A stretch of 64,000 nt of DNA from Betaproteobacteria bacterium (GCA_016709665.1 JADJMI010000027.1:495553-559552); one strand, 5' to 3'; positions 40,918-50,887 are shown, numbered from the stretch's first letter. Made by a program: numbers and translations. The notes: generated from the sequence alone by a model not told the origin.

Positions 40918-41322
40918 ATGAGATCCCTCCTCGCCAGTCTCGCCCTCGCCGCCTTCCTTTCCCCCGCCCTCGCCGCCCCGGCGGATTTCGCCGACCTGCG
41001 CGCGAAGCTGAGCGCCGCACGCGAGTCGCTCGTGACGATGCTCGTCAACAAGGACAAGCGCGGCGCCGACCACCAGAAGGTGGTGAAGGACACCGCCGAT
41101 GCCGTGAGCGCCAGCCTCGCGAAACTGAAGGCGCCCCCCGGCAAGGAAGCGCAATTCAAGGAGCTGGTGGCGAACTGGAACGCCTTCAAGGCGACGCGCG
41201 AGAAGGAACTCGTGCCCGCCATCCTCGCCGGCAAGGATGCCGAGGCCAAGGCGATCGCCACGGGCATCCAGAAGGAGCGCATCACCAAGTGCCAGCAGCT
41301 GGTCGGCGAACTCGGCGGCTGA
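40918..41322 (+). CDS. Periplasmic four-helix-bundle-like protein, possible free-standing sensor domain
   Basis: The 134-residue product has a signal peptide ending LSPALAAPA, then an all-helical mature region. The stretch WNAFKATREKELVPAILAGK and the following DAEAKAIATGIQKERITK resemble helices of four-helix-bundle ligand domains of chemoreceptors. It has no membrane anchor. It lies 31 bases ahead of a chemoreceptor gene in the same direction, so a periplasmic accessory or ligand-binding role in that pathway is suggested but unproven. Confidence 0.6.
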   Translation: MRSLLASLALAAFLSPALAAPADFADLRAKLSAARESLVTMLVNKDKRGADHQKVVKDTADAVSASLAKLKAPPGKEAQFKELVANWNAFKATREKELVPAILAGKDAEAKAIATGIQKERITKCQQLVGELGG

Positions 41323-41353
41323 TCCCTTCCTGCCCCGGCCTCCCGGTGCCCCC

Positions 41354-42890
41354 ATGAAGCGCTTCGAACCGAAAATCAGCCATCGCGTCGCGCTGGCCTT
41401 CGGCGCGGTCATCGTGACGATCCGCTGCTGGTGGCGGCCGTCCTGGGGCGCTTTCCCGAGCGCCGGCAACTCGGCGCATGGGCGAAGGCGTGCGCTCCAG
41501 AACCGCGTGGCGGCCGTCCACCTGACGCCAGGAAAACGGATCGCGAGCTGGCGTGCTCGTCTCGCCGAGCCCCGAGCAGCAGGCGCGCATCACGAAGGAA
41601 ATCGCCTCGCGCGACGCCGGCATCGACAAGGCGCTCGCGGATCTCGAGGGCTCGCTCGCCGGATCGCCCGAGGACGCGAAGCTCCTCGCCGAGGTGCGCC
41701 TGCGCCACGGCACCTACCGCAAGGGCGTCGCGCATATCCTCTCGCTCGTGGCCGGCGGCAAGCAGGCCGAGGCCGCCTTCGCCGCCGACGAGGAGATGAT
41801 CCCGATGCTCTCGCCCTTCCTCACCGCCCTGGCGAAGCTCGACGTCCGCCAGGTCGAGCGCGTGAAGGCCGCGGAAGCGGAGAACGGCGAGCTCATCGCC
41901 GCCACGCGCTGGATCGCCGCGGGTGCGGGCCTCGCGGCCGTGCTGCTCGCGGCCGTCGCGGGCACCTGGCTCGTGCGAGGCATCACCCGGCCCCTCGCGC
42001 GGGCGCTCGCGTTCGCCAAGCGCGTCGCCGCGGGAGACCTCACCGCCCGCGTCGACGTGAACGGCCGGGACGAGGTCTCGCAGCTCCTCGGGGCGCTCAA
42101 CACGATGTGCGAGGGCCTGGGCCGGCTCGTGGCCGAGGTGCGCGTCGCGACGGACGCCATCACCACCGGCTCGGCGGAGATCGCGAGCGGCACGCAGGAC
42201 CTGTCCTCGCGCACCGAGGAGGAGGCCGGCAAGCTCGACCAGACGGCCACCTCCCTCCAGCGCATGGCCCACGCGGTGCGCCAGAGCGCCGAGGCCGCAG
42301 CCCGCGCGCGCGACCTGGCCGGCCACGTGAGCCGCTCCGCCGAACAGGGCGGCGAGGCCGTCGGGCGCGTCGTGACGACGATGGCGAGCATCACCGAGCA
42401 GTCGCGTCGCATCGCCGACATCACCGGCGTCATCGACGGCATCGCCTTCCAGACGAACCTCCTCGCGCTCAACGCGGCCGTGGAGGCCGCCCGCGCCGGC
42501 GAGCAGGGCCGCGGCTTCGCGGTGGTGGCGGGCGAGGTGCGCAGCCTCGCCCAGCGCGCCGCCGAGGCCGCCCGCGAGATCAAGTCCCTCATCGCGGGCA
42601 GCGCGGAGCAGGTGCGCGCCGGTGGCACACTCGTCGAGGACGCGCAGAAGGCCATGGGGCAGATGGTGGTCGAGGTGAAAAGCGTGACCGGTCTCATCGG
42701 CGAGATCACCGCGGCGGCCAACGAGGAGGACACCGACATCGGCGCCATCAACGAGACGGTCGAGCAGATCGACCGCATGTCGCAGCAGAACGCCGCCCTG
42801 GTCGAGCAGAGCGCGGCCGCGGCCGAGAGCCTGCGGCACGAGGCGCAGCGCCTCGCGAAGGCCATCGCGGCCTTTCGCACCGCAGCCTGA
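41354..42890 (+). CDS. Methyl-accepting chemotaxis protein (frameshifted in the sensor domain)
   Basis: Chemoreceptors sense ligands and control CheA. The start MKRFEPKISHRVALAFGAVI (41354) enters a first membrane helix. The frame then changes near 41420, near 41490 and near 41550, so the periplasmic domain is split. From 41553 the protein is continuous: a helical sensor part, a second membrane helix (GAGLAAVLLAAVAGTWLV), a HAMP domain (ITRPLARALAFAKRVAAGDL) and the signalling hairpin (VRSLAQRAAEAAREIKSLIA). No C-terminal CheR-binding pentapeptide is present. At least three indels are needed to restore it. Confidence 0.8.
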
Positions 42891-42950
42891 GAACGCCCGG
42901 GAACCGGGGCGCCCGGACTTCGGGCGCCCCGCGGGACACGGACCGGATCC

Positions 42951-43373
42951 CTAGTTGATCGGCAGCCTGTGCGCCGGCGTGCCGGTGAGCTTGGGCAGGG
43001 TGAGCATCAGCACGCCATCGGCATACTTCGCCTCGGCGTGGCCGACGTCGACGTCCATCGGCAGCGTGAAGGCGCGCGACATCGCGCCCATGTACCGCTC
43101 GCTGCGAAGGACCTTGCCGTTCTTCTCGTCCACCTTCTCGCGGCGCACTTCCGCCGCGATCTGCACCACGTTGCCCTCCACGTCCACCCGGATGTCTTCC
43201 TTGGCGACGCCAGGCATGTCCGCTTTCACCAGATAGCGCTCGGGGGTCTCCTCGACATCGACCTTGATGGCGGGAGGAGCCGCCTCGGCATCCATCCAGA
43301 CCGGCGGCAGCATGCCCTTGAAGACGCCCGGAACGTTCGTTTCGAAGAGGCTGAAGGGTCTCAGGGTTCCCAT
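42951..43373 (-). CDS. Small heat-shock protein (Hsp20/alpha-crystallin)
   Basis: Hsp20 proteins hold unfolding proteins in an ATP-independent way. The 140-residue product has the alpha-crystallin domain (VDVEETPERYLVKADMPGVA, AEVRREKVDEKNGKVLRSER, YADGVLMLTLPK) and ends with a short C-terminal tail. I chose ATG 43373 because GGAGG lies just ahead of it. The in-frame ATG at 43385 overlaps that ribosome site and is less likely. No sigma-32 promoter could be recognised upstream. Confidence 0.92.
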   Translation of the reverse strand: MGTLRPFSLFETNVPGVFKGMLPPVWMDAEAAPPAIKVDVEETPERYLVKADMPGVAKEDIRVDVEGNVVQIAAEVRREKVDEKNGKVLRSERYMGAMSRAFTLPMDVDVGHAEAKYADGVLMLTLPKLTGTPAHRLPIN

Positions 43374-43525
43374 GACATCCTCCATTCCGGTTGCCGCGAC
43401 GGCGTCACTTCCACCGCCGCACGGTCCCGAATGAATCCGGTGGCCGTGATTCCACGCTACGCCCCGCGCCGGGGCGCGCCTTGCCGGCGGTCAAGCAAGC
43501 CGCGAATAGTCCCGCGACCCGGACG

Positions 43526-44197
43526 CTACCGGTCGTCGTCGCCCAGGCATTCGGCGAGCAGCCGCGCCGTCTCGGCGAGATGCTGCTCGGTGAGGCTGCA
43601 CACCGCGGCGGCGTTGCCCACGCGATAGGCGGCGAGTATCGCGCGATGCTCCGCCTGCGCCTGGAAGCGGTAGTCCGACCGCGTGAGCAGCAGCCGCACG
43701 AACCGGTCGATCCGGCGGTCGAGGCCTTCGATGATCTCCAGGAGCCTGGGCCGCGCGGCGCGGTCGTAGAGCAGCCGGTGGAACCGCCAGTTGATCGCGA
43801 GCCAGGCACCCGGGTCGTCGTGCCGCTCGGCCTCGTCGAGCAGGCGCGTGGCCTCGTCGCACAAGGCCGGGTCCGATCTCGGCAGGGCCCAGCGAAGCGC
43901 CTGGGTCTCGAGCGTCCCGCGGATCTCGAGCAACTCGAGCGCCTCGCCGGGAGACATGCCCCGCACGGTGGCGCCATGGTTTCGCCTGAGGGTGACGAGA
44001 CCTTCGGCCGCCAGGTGCCGCAGGGCCTCGCGCACCGGGATGTGGCTCACGCCGAACTCCGCCGCGATCGCGTCCTGGCGCAGCGGCTCGCCCGGCGCCA
44101 CCGCGCCCGAGACGATCGCGTGGCGCAGCGCGTCGGCGATCGCGTCGACCCGCGGTCGCTGCGTGGGCGATTTGGCGGGCGGATGGACGGTTTTCAT
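43526..44197 (-). CDS. GntR-family regulator, FadR/FCD subfamily
   Basis: These repressors release DNA when an organic acid binds the FCD domain. The 223-residue product has the winged-helix motif (GEPLRQDAIAAEFGVSHIPV, REALRHLAAEGLVTLRRNHG) and a C-terminal all-helical FCD domain with conserved metal-ligand histidines (INWRFHRLLYD, AEHRAIL, EQHL). It is divergent from the YdhR-like gene and TRAP transporter, so it probably controls them. Paired TTTCATATAT sites flank the intergenic region. Confidence 0.9.
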   Translation of the reverse strand: MKTVHPPAKSPTQRPRVDAIADALRHAIVSGAVAPGEPLRQDAIAAEFGVSHIPVREALRHLAAEGLVTLRRNHGATVRGMSPGEALELLEIRGTLETQALRWALPRSDPALCDEATRLLDEAERHDDPGAWLAINWRFHRLLYDRAARPRLLEIIEGLDRRIDRFVRLLLTRSDYRFQAQAEHRAILAAYRVGNAAAVCSLTEQHLAETARLLAECLGDDDR

Positions 44198-44201
44198 ATA
44201 T
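44192..44201 (+). promoter_or_regulatory. Candidate GntR operator, site 1
   Basis: TTTCATATAT overlaps the first codons of the regulator gene. The same ten bases occur on the opposite strand at 44357-44366. Both lie in the only AT-rich stretch of the neighbourhood. This arrangement suits autorepression and joint control of the divergent TRAP operon. Assignment to this regulator is inferred. Confidence 0.4.
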
Positions 44202-44356
44202 GGTGTGGCACGCAGTTTGCTGAAAGTTCCGGCAGCAAGGTCGATGCCAGCCGGCGCAAGAAAGTCCAACTCGCTGTTTTGAATCGGATTGCAGTGAAGG
44301 GGCATGATAATCTCGAAATGCGCAAGAAGGACGCCGCACCCGATTCGCGCCCATGA

Positions 44357-44366
44357 ATATATGAAA
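44357..44366 (-). promoter_or_regulatory. Candidate GntR operator, site 2
   Basis: The minus-strand sequence TTTCATATAT repeats site 1 in inverted orientation, 42 bases ahead of the YdhR-like gene start. It sits within the longer near-palindrome CATGAATATATGAAATG. It is in a good position to block transcription of the TRAP operon. Confidence 0.4.
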
Positions 44367-44407
44367 TGCACCGATTTGGCCGCTCGGCTCTTTGACCGGA
44401 GGACCCC

Positions 44408-44716
44408 ATGATCACCGCCACCGTCCGCTATCGCCTGCCCGCCTCCATCGACAAGGAAGCCTGCCGCCGGCACTTCCACGGCATCGCGCCGGGATTCGCC
44501 GAGGCGAAGGGGCTCCTCAGCAAGCACTTCATCTGGAGCGAGAGCGGCTGGGCCGGCGGCGTCTACCAGTGGCGATCGCTCGAGGACGCGCAGGCGTTCT
44601 ATTCCGGCCCCTGGCGCGCGGGCATCGTCGCCCGCTACGGCATGGAGCCGCTCATCGACTACTACGAGGTCTTCGCGCGCACGGACAACGAGCGCGGGAG
44701 CGTCGACACCTACTGA
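44408..44716 (+). CDS. YdhR-like putative mono-oxygenase (ABM fold)
   Basis: The 102-residue product resembles YdhR-type ferredoxin-like proteins: ATVRYRLPASIDKEACRRHF, GLLSKHFIWSESGWAGGVYQ and the C-terminal EVFARTDNE. Such proteins are small dimers of uncertain, possibly oxygenase, activity. It is the first gene of the TRAP transporter operon, 54 bases ahead of the binding protein. It may act on the transported compound. Confidence 0.75.
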   Translation: MITATVRYRLPASIDKEACRRHFHGIAPGFAEAKGLLSKHFIWSESGWAGGVYQWRSLEDAQAFYSGPWRAGIVARYGMEPLIDYYEVFARTDNERGSVDTY

Positions 44717-44770
44717 ATCGCCCGCGCCCGGCCGGCCGCCGGGACCCCGTCCCCAGCCACAGGAGTCGCC

Positions 44771-45865
44771 ATGGACCGCCGTTCCTTCCTGAAGCAGGCC
44801 AGCGCCGCGAGCGCCGGCGCCGCCGCCACCTATTCCGCGCCCGCGCTCAGCCAGGGGCGAATCGAGTGGCGCATGGTCACGGCCTGGCCCAAGGGCCTGC
44901 CGGGCCTGGGCGTGGGCGCCGAGCGTCTCGCCAAGCGCATCACAGCCATGTCCGAGGGGCGCCTCACGGTCAAGGTGTTCGCCGCGGGCGAACTGGTGCC
45001 GGGCCTGCAGACCTTCGACGCCGTGCAGAACGGGACGGCCGAGATGGGCCACGACACGCCGGGCTTCCACCTGGGCAAGCATCGCGCGTTCGCCTACTTC
45101 TTCGGCGCGCCCTTCGGCATGTCCTATTCCGAACACGTCGCCTGGCTGGACCACGGCGGCGGGCAGGCCCTCTGGGACGAGCTGGGCGCCAAGTTCGGCG
45201 TGAAGAGCTTCGCCATCGGCAACATCGGCACGCCGCCCTTCGGCTGGTTCAAGAAGGAGCTGAAGAGCGTGGCCGACTTCAAGGGACTCAAGATGCGCCT
45301 GCCGGGCATGGGCGCGGAGATGATCAAGCGCCTGGGCGCGGTGCCCACGCTCATGGCCCCGGGCGACCTCTTCCCGGCGCTGCAATCGGGCGCGCTCGAC
45401 GCCACCGATTTCACCGGGCCGGCGAACGACCTCGCCCTGGGCTTCCACCAGGTGTGCAAGTTCTACTACTGGCCGGGCATCCAGAAGCCCGGCGCGGTGC
45501 AGCAGGTGGTGATCAACAAGGCGAAGTTCGACGCGTTGCCCGCCGCGCTGAAGGAGATCGTCACCGTCGCCTGCCAGGCGGGCCACCAGGACATGCTCGC
45601 CGACTACAACCACCTCAATTCGCAGGCGGCCAAGGTGCTCAAGGAGAAGCACGGCGTGAAGTTCCTGCGCCTGCCCGACGAGATCCTCGTCGCCCTGGGC
45701 AACGCGGCCGGCGCGCTCCTCAAGGAGGAACGCGAGAAGCTCGATCCGCTCGGCCGCAAGATCTGGGAATCGTACTTCTCGGCGCGCACGGAGCTCATGG
45801 CGCTCACCGAGGGCGCGGACCGCGCGATGTACAACGCGCGCGCGCTCAAGTTCGACTATGTCTGA
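44771..45865 (+). CDS. TRAP transporter substrate-binding protein (Tat-exported, TakP-like)
   Basis: This periplasmic protein captures an organic acid for the TRAP permease. The 364-residue product has a twin-arginine signal (MDRRSFLKQASAA). The DctP-type fold is seen in GLKMRLPGMGAEMIKRLGAV with the substrate arginine, and in LQSGALDATDFTGPANDLAL and VCKFYYWPGIQKPG. The pattern is closest to 2-oxoacid binders such as TakP, so a keto acid or similar monocarboxylate is likely. It precedes dctQ by three bases. Confidence 0.92.
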   Translation: MDRRSFLKQASAASAGAAATYSAPALSQGRIEWRMVTAWPKGLPGLGVGAERLAKRITAMSEGRLTVKVFAAGELVPGLQTFDAVQNGTAEMGHDTPGFHLGKHRAFAYFFGAPFGMSYSEHVAWLDHGGGQALWDELGAKFGVKSFAIGNIGTPPFGWFKKELKSVADFKGLKMRLPGMGAEMIKRLGAVPTLMAPGDLFPALQSGALDATDFTGPANDLALGFHQVCKFYYWPGIQKPGAVQQVVINKAKFDALPAALKEIVTVACQAGHQDMLADYNHLNSQAAKVLKEKHGVKFLRLPDEILVALGNAAGALLKEEREKLDPLGRKIWESYFSARTELMALTEGADRAMYNARALKFDYV

Positions 45866-45868
45866 GCG

Positions 45869-46420
45869 ATGCCGGCGGGCGGGGCGATGAGTCCCGCCCT
45901 CGCCGACCGGCTCGTCGCCCTCTCCCGCAGGATCGACGCCTTCAACGACGCGGCGGGCACGCTCGCCGCGTGGCTGGGCGTGGGCACGGTGGTCCTGTGC
46001 TTCGCCTCGGTGTACCTGCGCTACGCCTTCGGCATCGGCTTCACGTGGCTGCAGGAGTCCTACGTGTGGACCCACGTGTTCTCGATCATGCTGGGCTCGG
46101 GGTTCGCGCTCCTCGCCGGCGGCTTCGTGCGCGTGGACCTGCTCTACGAGCGCTTCGGCAAGCGCCTGAAGGCCGGCGTCGACTTCGCCGGCACCCTCCT
46201 CTTCATGGCGCCCTTCCTCGCGATGACGGCCTTCTCGGGCTGGGCCTTCTTTCTCGCCTCGTGGAAGATGAACGAGTCCTCGCAGCAGCAGGACGGCATC
46301 GCCGCCGTGTACGTGCTGAAGGCGAGCCTGCTGCTCTTCGTGCTCGTCGTCGGGCTGCAGGGGCTGGGGCTCCTCGCCCGGGCCGCCGCCGGGGCGTTCG
46401 CCCCGCCCCCGGAGGCCTGA
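45869..46420 (+). CDS. TRAP transporter small membrane subunit (DctQ-type)
   Basis: DctQ is the four-helix membrane subunit that pairs with the large permease. The 183-residue product has four hydrophobic segments and the family signature FTWLQESYVWTHVFSIMLGS, followed by GGFVRVDLLYERFG. An internal ATG (residue 7) may be the real start. It lies one base ahead of dctM. Confidence 0.92.
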   Translation: MPAGGAMSPALADRLVALSRRIDAFNDAAGTLAAWLGVGTVVLCFASVYLRYAFGIGFTWLQESYVWTHVFSIMLGSGFALLAGGFVRVDLLYERFGKRLKAGVDFAGTLLFMAPFLAMTAFSGWAFFLASWKMNESSQQQDGIAAVYVLKASLLLFVLVVGLQGLGLLARAAAGAFAPPPEA

Positions 46421-46421
46421 G

Positions 46422-48002
46422 GTGGATCCCACCGTCATCGGCGAGATCCTCTCCGTCGCGCTCTTCGCCGGCGCCATCCTCGCGCTCCTCGCGGGCTACC
46501 CGATCGCCTTCACGCTGCCGGGCATCGCCCTCTTCTTCGCGCTGGCGGGCTGGTCGCTCGGGGCCTTCGACCTCACCTACTTCAACTCGCTGCCGCTTCG
46601 CTACTGGGGCATCGTCACCAACGAGGTGCTGGTGGCGGTGCCGCTCTTCGTGTTCATGGGCGTCACGCTCGAGCGCTCGCGCATCGCCGAATCGCTGCTC
46701 ACCACGATGGGCCAGCTCTTCGGTTCCATGCGCGGGGGGCTGGGCGTGTCGGCCATCATCGTGGCGACGCTGCTCGCCGCCTCCACCGGCATCGTGGGCG
46801 CCACCGTCGTGACCATGGGCCTCATCAGCCTGCCGGCGATGATGAACGCCGGCTACGACAAGCGCATGGCCGCCGGGCTCATCTGCGCCTCGGGCACGCT
46901 CGCGCAGATCATCCCGCCCTCGACCATTCTCGTGTTCCTGTCCGTCATCCTGCAAAGCGCCTACAGCCAGGCGCAGATGGAGAAGGGCAACTTCCAGCCC
47001 GACACGCTCTCGGTGGGCGACCTTTTCGCCGGCGCCTTCATCCCGGGCCTGATGCTCTCCGGGATGTACCTCCTGTGGGTGCTCGGCAACGCGTGGCTGC
47101 GTCCGGCGTCCGCGCCGGCGGTCCCGGTCTCCGCCGAGCAGAAGCGCGGCCTGGCGAGGAAGGCCGTCATCGCGCTCCTTCCCCCGCTGCTGCTCATCGT
47201 CGCCGTGCTGGGCTCCATCATCGCCGGCGTCGCGACCCCGACGGAAAGCGCCTCCGTTGGCGCCGTGGGCGCGCTGCTGCTCATGCTGGTGACGCGCCTG
47301 GCGGAGCACTACGCGCGCGCGGCCGGGCCGCAGGCCGTCGAGCGCACGCTCTTCCGGTTCTGGGTCGGCTTCGTCGCGCTCCTCGTCGCGCTCTCGGCCG
47401 CGAGCGGCGCCCTGGGGCTGCTCACGCTCATGCTCGCGCTCCTCCTCGCGAGCCTCGCGGCCGCGCTCGCGATCGGCGACGTGCGCCGCGCCCTCTCGGC
47501 CACGATGCGCGAGATCACGCGCTCGAGCCTCGTCATCACCGCGATGGTGTTCGTGATCTTCTTCGGCGCGAGCGTCTTCTCCATCGTCTTCAACCGGCTC
47601 GGCGGCGACCTGCTCGTCGCGCAGTTGCTGGGCTCGATGCCCGGCGGCGCCACGGGCGCGCTGATGATGGTGATGTTCATCATGTTCGTGCTCGGCTGCT
47701 TCCTCGACCCCTTCGAGATCATCTTCATCGTGGTGCCCATCGCCGGGCCGATCCTGCTCAAGATGGACATCGACCCGGTGTGGCTCGCCATCCTCATCGG
47801 CATCAACCTGCAGACGAGCTACCTCACGCCGCCCTTCGGGTTCTCCCTCTTCTACCTGCGCGGGGTCGCGCCCCCCGGCCTCACCACGGGGGACATCTAC
47901 CGCGGCATCCTCCCCTTCGTCGCGATCCAGGCCCTGTGCATCGCCGCGCTGTGGCTCTTCCCGCCGCTCGCCACCTGGCTGCCCAAGGTCCTCTACGGAT
48001 AG
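46422..48002 (+). CDS. TRAP transporter large permease (DctM-type)
   Basis: DctM carries the substrate using a sodium or proton gradient. The 526-residue product (GTG start) has about 12 membrane helices and family motifs: AASTGIVGATVVTMGLISLP, IIPPSTILVFLS and ATPTESASVGAVGALLLM. It is longer than the usual ~430 residues because of an extended middle region with extra helices (residues ~290-350), as in the larger keto-acid-type permeases. It closes the operon. Confidence 0.94.
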   Translation: MDPTVIGEILSVALFAGAILALLAGYPIAFTLPGIALFFALAGWSLGAFDLTYFNSLPLRYWGIVTNEVLVAVPLFVFMGVTLERSRIAESLLTTMGQLFGSMRGGLGVSAIIVATLLAASTGIVGATVVTMGLISLPAMMNAGYDKRMAAGLICASGTLAQIIPPSTILVFLSVILQSAYSQAQMEKGNFQPDTLSVGDLFAGAFIPGLMLSGMYLLWVLGNAWLRPASAPAVPVSAEQKRGLARKAVIALLPPLLLIVAVLGSIIAGVATPTESASVGAVGALLLMLVTRLAEHYARAAGPQAVERTLFRFWVGFVALLVALSAASGALGLLTLMLALLLASLAAALAIGDVRRALSATMREITRSSLVITAMVFVIFFGASVFSIVFNRLGGDLLVAQLLGSMPGGATGALMMVMFIMFVLGCFLDPFEIIFIVVPIAGPILLKMDIDPVWLAILIGINLQTSYLTPPFGFSLFYLRGVAPPGLTTGDIYRGILPFVAIQALCIAALWLFPPLATWLPKVLYG

Positions 48003-48050
48003 GCGCGCGGCGGCTATGATGGTCTCCCCCAGACTCGTCCCCGGGTGATC

Positions 48051-49142
48051 ATGGCTTCCGCCAAGCGACTGTCCGAAAAATGGTTCCAGCGCGGCCTGTG
48101 GCTGGTCGCGATCGCATTCGCGTGGTTCCTCACCGGGCTGGGCGAGGCGGTCGTGAGCGACCTGCCCAAGGTCGAGCGCGTGCGCACCGTCGAGGACTTC
48201 GTCGACAAGGGGCAGTACGCCGCGCTCAAGGCGTCGGCCGAATCCGCGAAGCTCGCCCGCAAGAGTGCGCAGGCCGATCTCGACCAGGCCCGGCTGGTGC
48301 TGCAGAAGGCGCAGGCCGACACGCGCTCGGCCCGCGAGCAGCTGAACAACGCCATCGCGTCGAAGCGCGCCACGGAGAGCGCGGCGGGCGACCCGGAGAT
48401 CCGCCAGCGCAGCCTGGGGCTCGACAACCTCCTCGCGGAGGAGCGCGCGGCGCTCGCGAAGGTGCAGGTGCTCGACAAGGCGCTGCTCGACGCGAGGCAG
48501 CAGGACGAGCGCGCCGCCGGGGCGATGGCCGAGATGCAGCGTGGCGTGCAGGGGCAGATCGACGCCGACCGCCGGGCGCAGGAGCTGCGCGTCTTCGGCT
48601 ACCGCCTCGCGCTCACCCTGCCGCTTCTCGCCCTCGCCGGCTGGCTCTTCGCGAGGAAGCGCCACGGCCCCTACTGGCCCTTCGTCTGGGGATTCATCTT
48701 CTTCGCCCTCATCGCGTTCTTCGTCGAGCTCGTGCCGTACCTCCCGAGCTACGGCGGCTACGTGCGCTACGGCGTGGGCGTGATCGTCACCGTGCTCGTG
48801 GGCCGCTACGCCATCGTGGCGCTCAACCGCTACCTCGAGGAGCAGCGCAAGGTCGAGGCGAGGCCGGAGGCGGAGCGGCGCAAGGTGCTCGCCTACGACG
48901 TCGCCCTCGCCCGGCTCGCCAAGGGCGTTTGCCCCGGCTGCGAAAGGGCCGTGGACCTGAAGGACGAGCGGGTGGACTACTGCCCCCACTGCGGCATCGG
49001 CCTCTTCGACCGATGCGCGAAGTGCGCGGGCCGCAAGAGCGCGTTCGCGATGTACTGCTTCGCCTGCGGCGCCGTGGCGCGGGCGGATCCCGGCCTGTCA
49101 GCCCAACCTGACAATTCAGCCCCCCGCCAGCCAAACCCCTGA
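48051..49142 (+). CDS. Membrane protein with coiled coil and double zinc ribbon, function unknown
   Basis: I do not recognise the family. The ~364-residue product has an N-terminal membrane helix (GLWLVAIAFAWFLTGLGEAV) and a periplasmic coiled coil (residues ~55-180, Ala/Gln/Arg/Asp-rich). Three further membrane helices follow at residues ~188-255. The cytoplasmic C-terminus has four zinc knuckles: CPGC, CPHC, CAKC and CFAC. The tail is disordered. A GTG at 48045 would add two residues. The zinc ribbons suggest a protein- or nucleic-acid-binding role. Confidence 0.65.
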   Translation: MASAKRLSEKWFQRGLWLVAIAFAWFLTGLGEAVVSDLPKVERVRTVEDFVDKGQYAALKASAESAKLARKSAQADLDQARLVLQKAQADTRSAREQLNNAIASKRATESAAGDPEIRQRSLGLDNLLAEERAALAKVQVLDKALLDARQQDERAAGAMAEMQRGVQGQIDADRRAQELRVFGYRLALTLPLLALAGWLFARKRHGPYWPFVWGFIFFALIAFFVELVPYLPSYGGYVRYGVGVIVTVLVGRYAIVALNRYLEEQRKVEARPEAERRKVLAYDVALARLAKGVCPGCERAVDLKDERVDYCPHCGIGLFDRCAKCAGRKSAFAMYCFACGAVARADPGLSAQPDNSAPRQPNP

Positions 49143-49185
49143 CGGCGCGCAAGCCGGCCCCGCAACCCCCGCCTAGAGTGGGGAT

Positions 49186-50887
49186 ATGGTCCGACTGCCT
49201 GCGTTGCTGCGCGTCGCCCTGGCCTGGTTGTTCATGGCGGGAACCGCGCTGGCCTCGCCGGTCGCGCCGCAGCTTCGCGATCTCGCCGTGCTGGAGGACA
49301 CGGAGGGCCGGGGAGACGATCGCGAGCGTCGCGACCGCCGGCGACCGGTTCACGCCGCTGCCCTCGGGCATGCTGGCCGCCGGCTACTCGCGCAGCGTGC
49401 GCTGGGTGCGCTTCACCGTCGTGGCGCCGGCCGGCGAGTGGTGGCTCGACGTGATGCCGCCATACCTCGACGACCTCCGGCTCTATTCGCCCGCGCCCGG
49501 CCGCCCGGGGGAATTCACCGAACGGCGTGCCGGCGACCGCCTGCCTTTCGCCGGGCGAGAAGTGCCGTACCGGGGCTTCGTCTTCCGCCTGCTCCAGCCC
49601 GACGAAGGCCCGGTCACCCACTACCTTCGCCTCGAGACGAGCAGCTCCTCGATCCTGGTGCCGCGCCTGTACTCGGCCGAAGGCTTCCTCGCCGCCATCG
49701 CATCGGACTACGGCCTGCAGCTCGCGACGCTCGGAGCCCTGGTCGTCGTGATCGTCCTCAATGCGGTCGCGTGGTACTGGCTTCGCGACACGCTCGCGCT
49801 GTGGTTCCTCGCCTTCATCGGGGCGCTTTCGCTGAACGTCGCGGGCAACTCGGACATTCCCGCGCAGTTCCTGTTCGCCACGACGCCCCGGGCCTGCGAC
49901 CACTGGACCACCCTCGCGAGCCTCGCCGCCATCGCCGCCGGCAACGCGTTCTACAAGCGCCTCTTCGCCGTCGACCGCCGGCGCCCGGTGCTGCACCGCA
50001 TCTATGTCGCGATGCAGGTCGCGCCTCTCGTCGCGATGCCGGCGGCCTTCGCCGGGTACTACCCGGAAGCGATGCGCCTGCTGCTGCCCGCGGTGATCGC
50101 GATGAACGTCATCGGCCTCGCGCTGGCCGCCCAGCAATGGCGCCAACGCCGCCCGGGCGCGGGGCTCGTCCTGCTCGCGGTCGTCATCAGCTTCGGCGGC
50201 CTCGCCGCGTACGTCCTCGTGCTGCTGGGCGCATACACGAGCCACGACGTGCTCCTCTACGGCCTGCAGCTGACCTCGCTCGGCAGCATCCTCGCGCTGC
50301 ACGTCGCGCTCGGGGCCCGCTCGCGCGCCCAGCGCGACGAGCGCCTGCGCCTGGACTACCTCGCCCACCACGACCCGCTCACGCAGCTGCCCAACCGCAC
50401 GCTCTTCTTCGACCGCGTGAGCCAGGCGATCGCGCGGTCGCGGCGGCAGCGCACCCCGTTCGCGCTGCTGCTGATCGACCTGGACCGGTTCAAGCCCGTG
50501 AACGACGCGTGGGGCCATCCGGCGGGCGACCTGGTGCTCAAGGAAGTGGCCCGTCGCCTCGGGGACGCCGTGCGGGACTCCGACACCGTCGGCCGGATCG
50601 GCGGCGACGAATTCGTGGCCCTGCTGCCGGACATCGTGAACGCGGCGGCGGCCGAGCGCGTGGCGCGCAAGATGCGCCGGGCGGTCGCCGAGCCCATCGT
50701 CGCGGACGGCCACACCGTGCTGATCGACTGCAGCATCGGCATCGCGCTCTACCCCGAGCACGGTCACGACGAGGTGAGCCTCGTGAACAACGCCGACCGC
50801 GCCATGTACGACGCCAAGCGCGAAGCCGCCGGATCCGTGCGAACATTCCGCCCTCCCCAACCGATCACCGCCGGAGCCCCGCCATGA
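49186..50887 (+). CDS. 7TM-sensor diguanylate cyclase (frameshifted near start)
   Basis: This enzyme makes c-di-GMP. A signal peptide (MVRLPALLRVALAWLFMAGT) starts at 49186. The frame then changes near 49310, before ETIASVATAGDRF. A periplasmic 7TMR-DISM-type beta domain follows (WWLDVMPPYLDDLRLYSP), then seven membrane helices and a C-terminal GGDEF domain. The GGDEF site is intact (VGRIGGDEFVALL), as is the substrate region (LIDLDRFKPVNDAWGHPAGD). No EAL domain is present. It may supply c-di-GMP for the YcgR brake, but this is conjecture. Confidence 0.85.
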
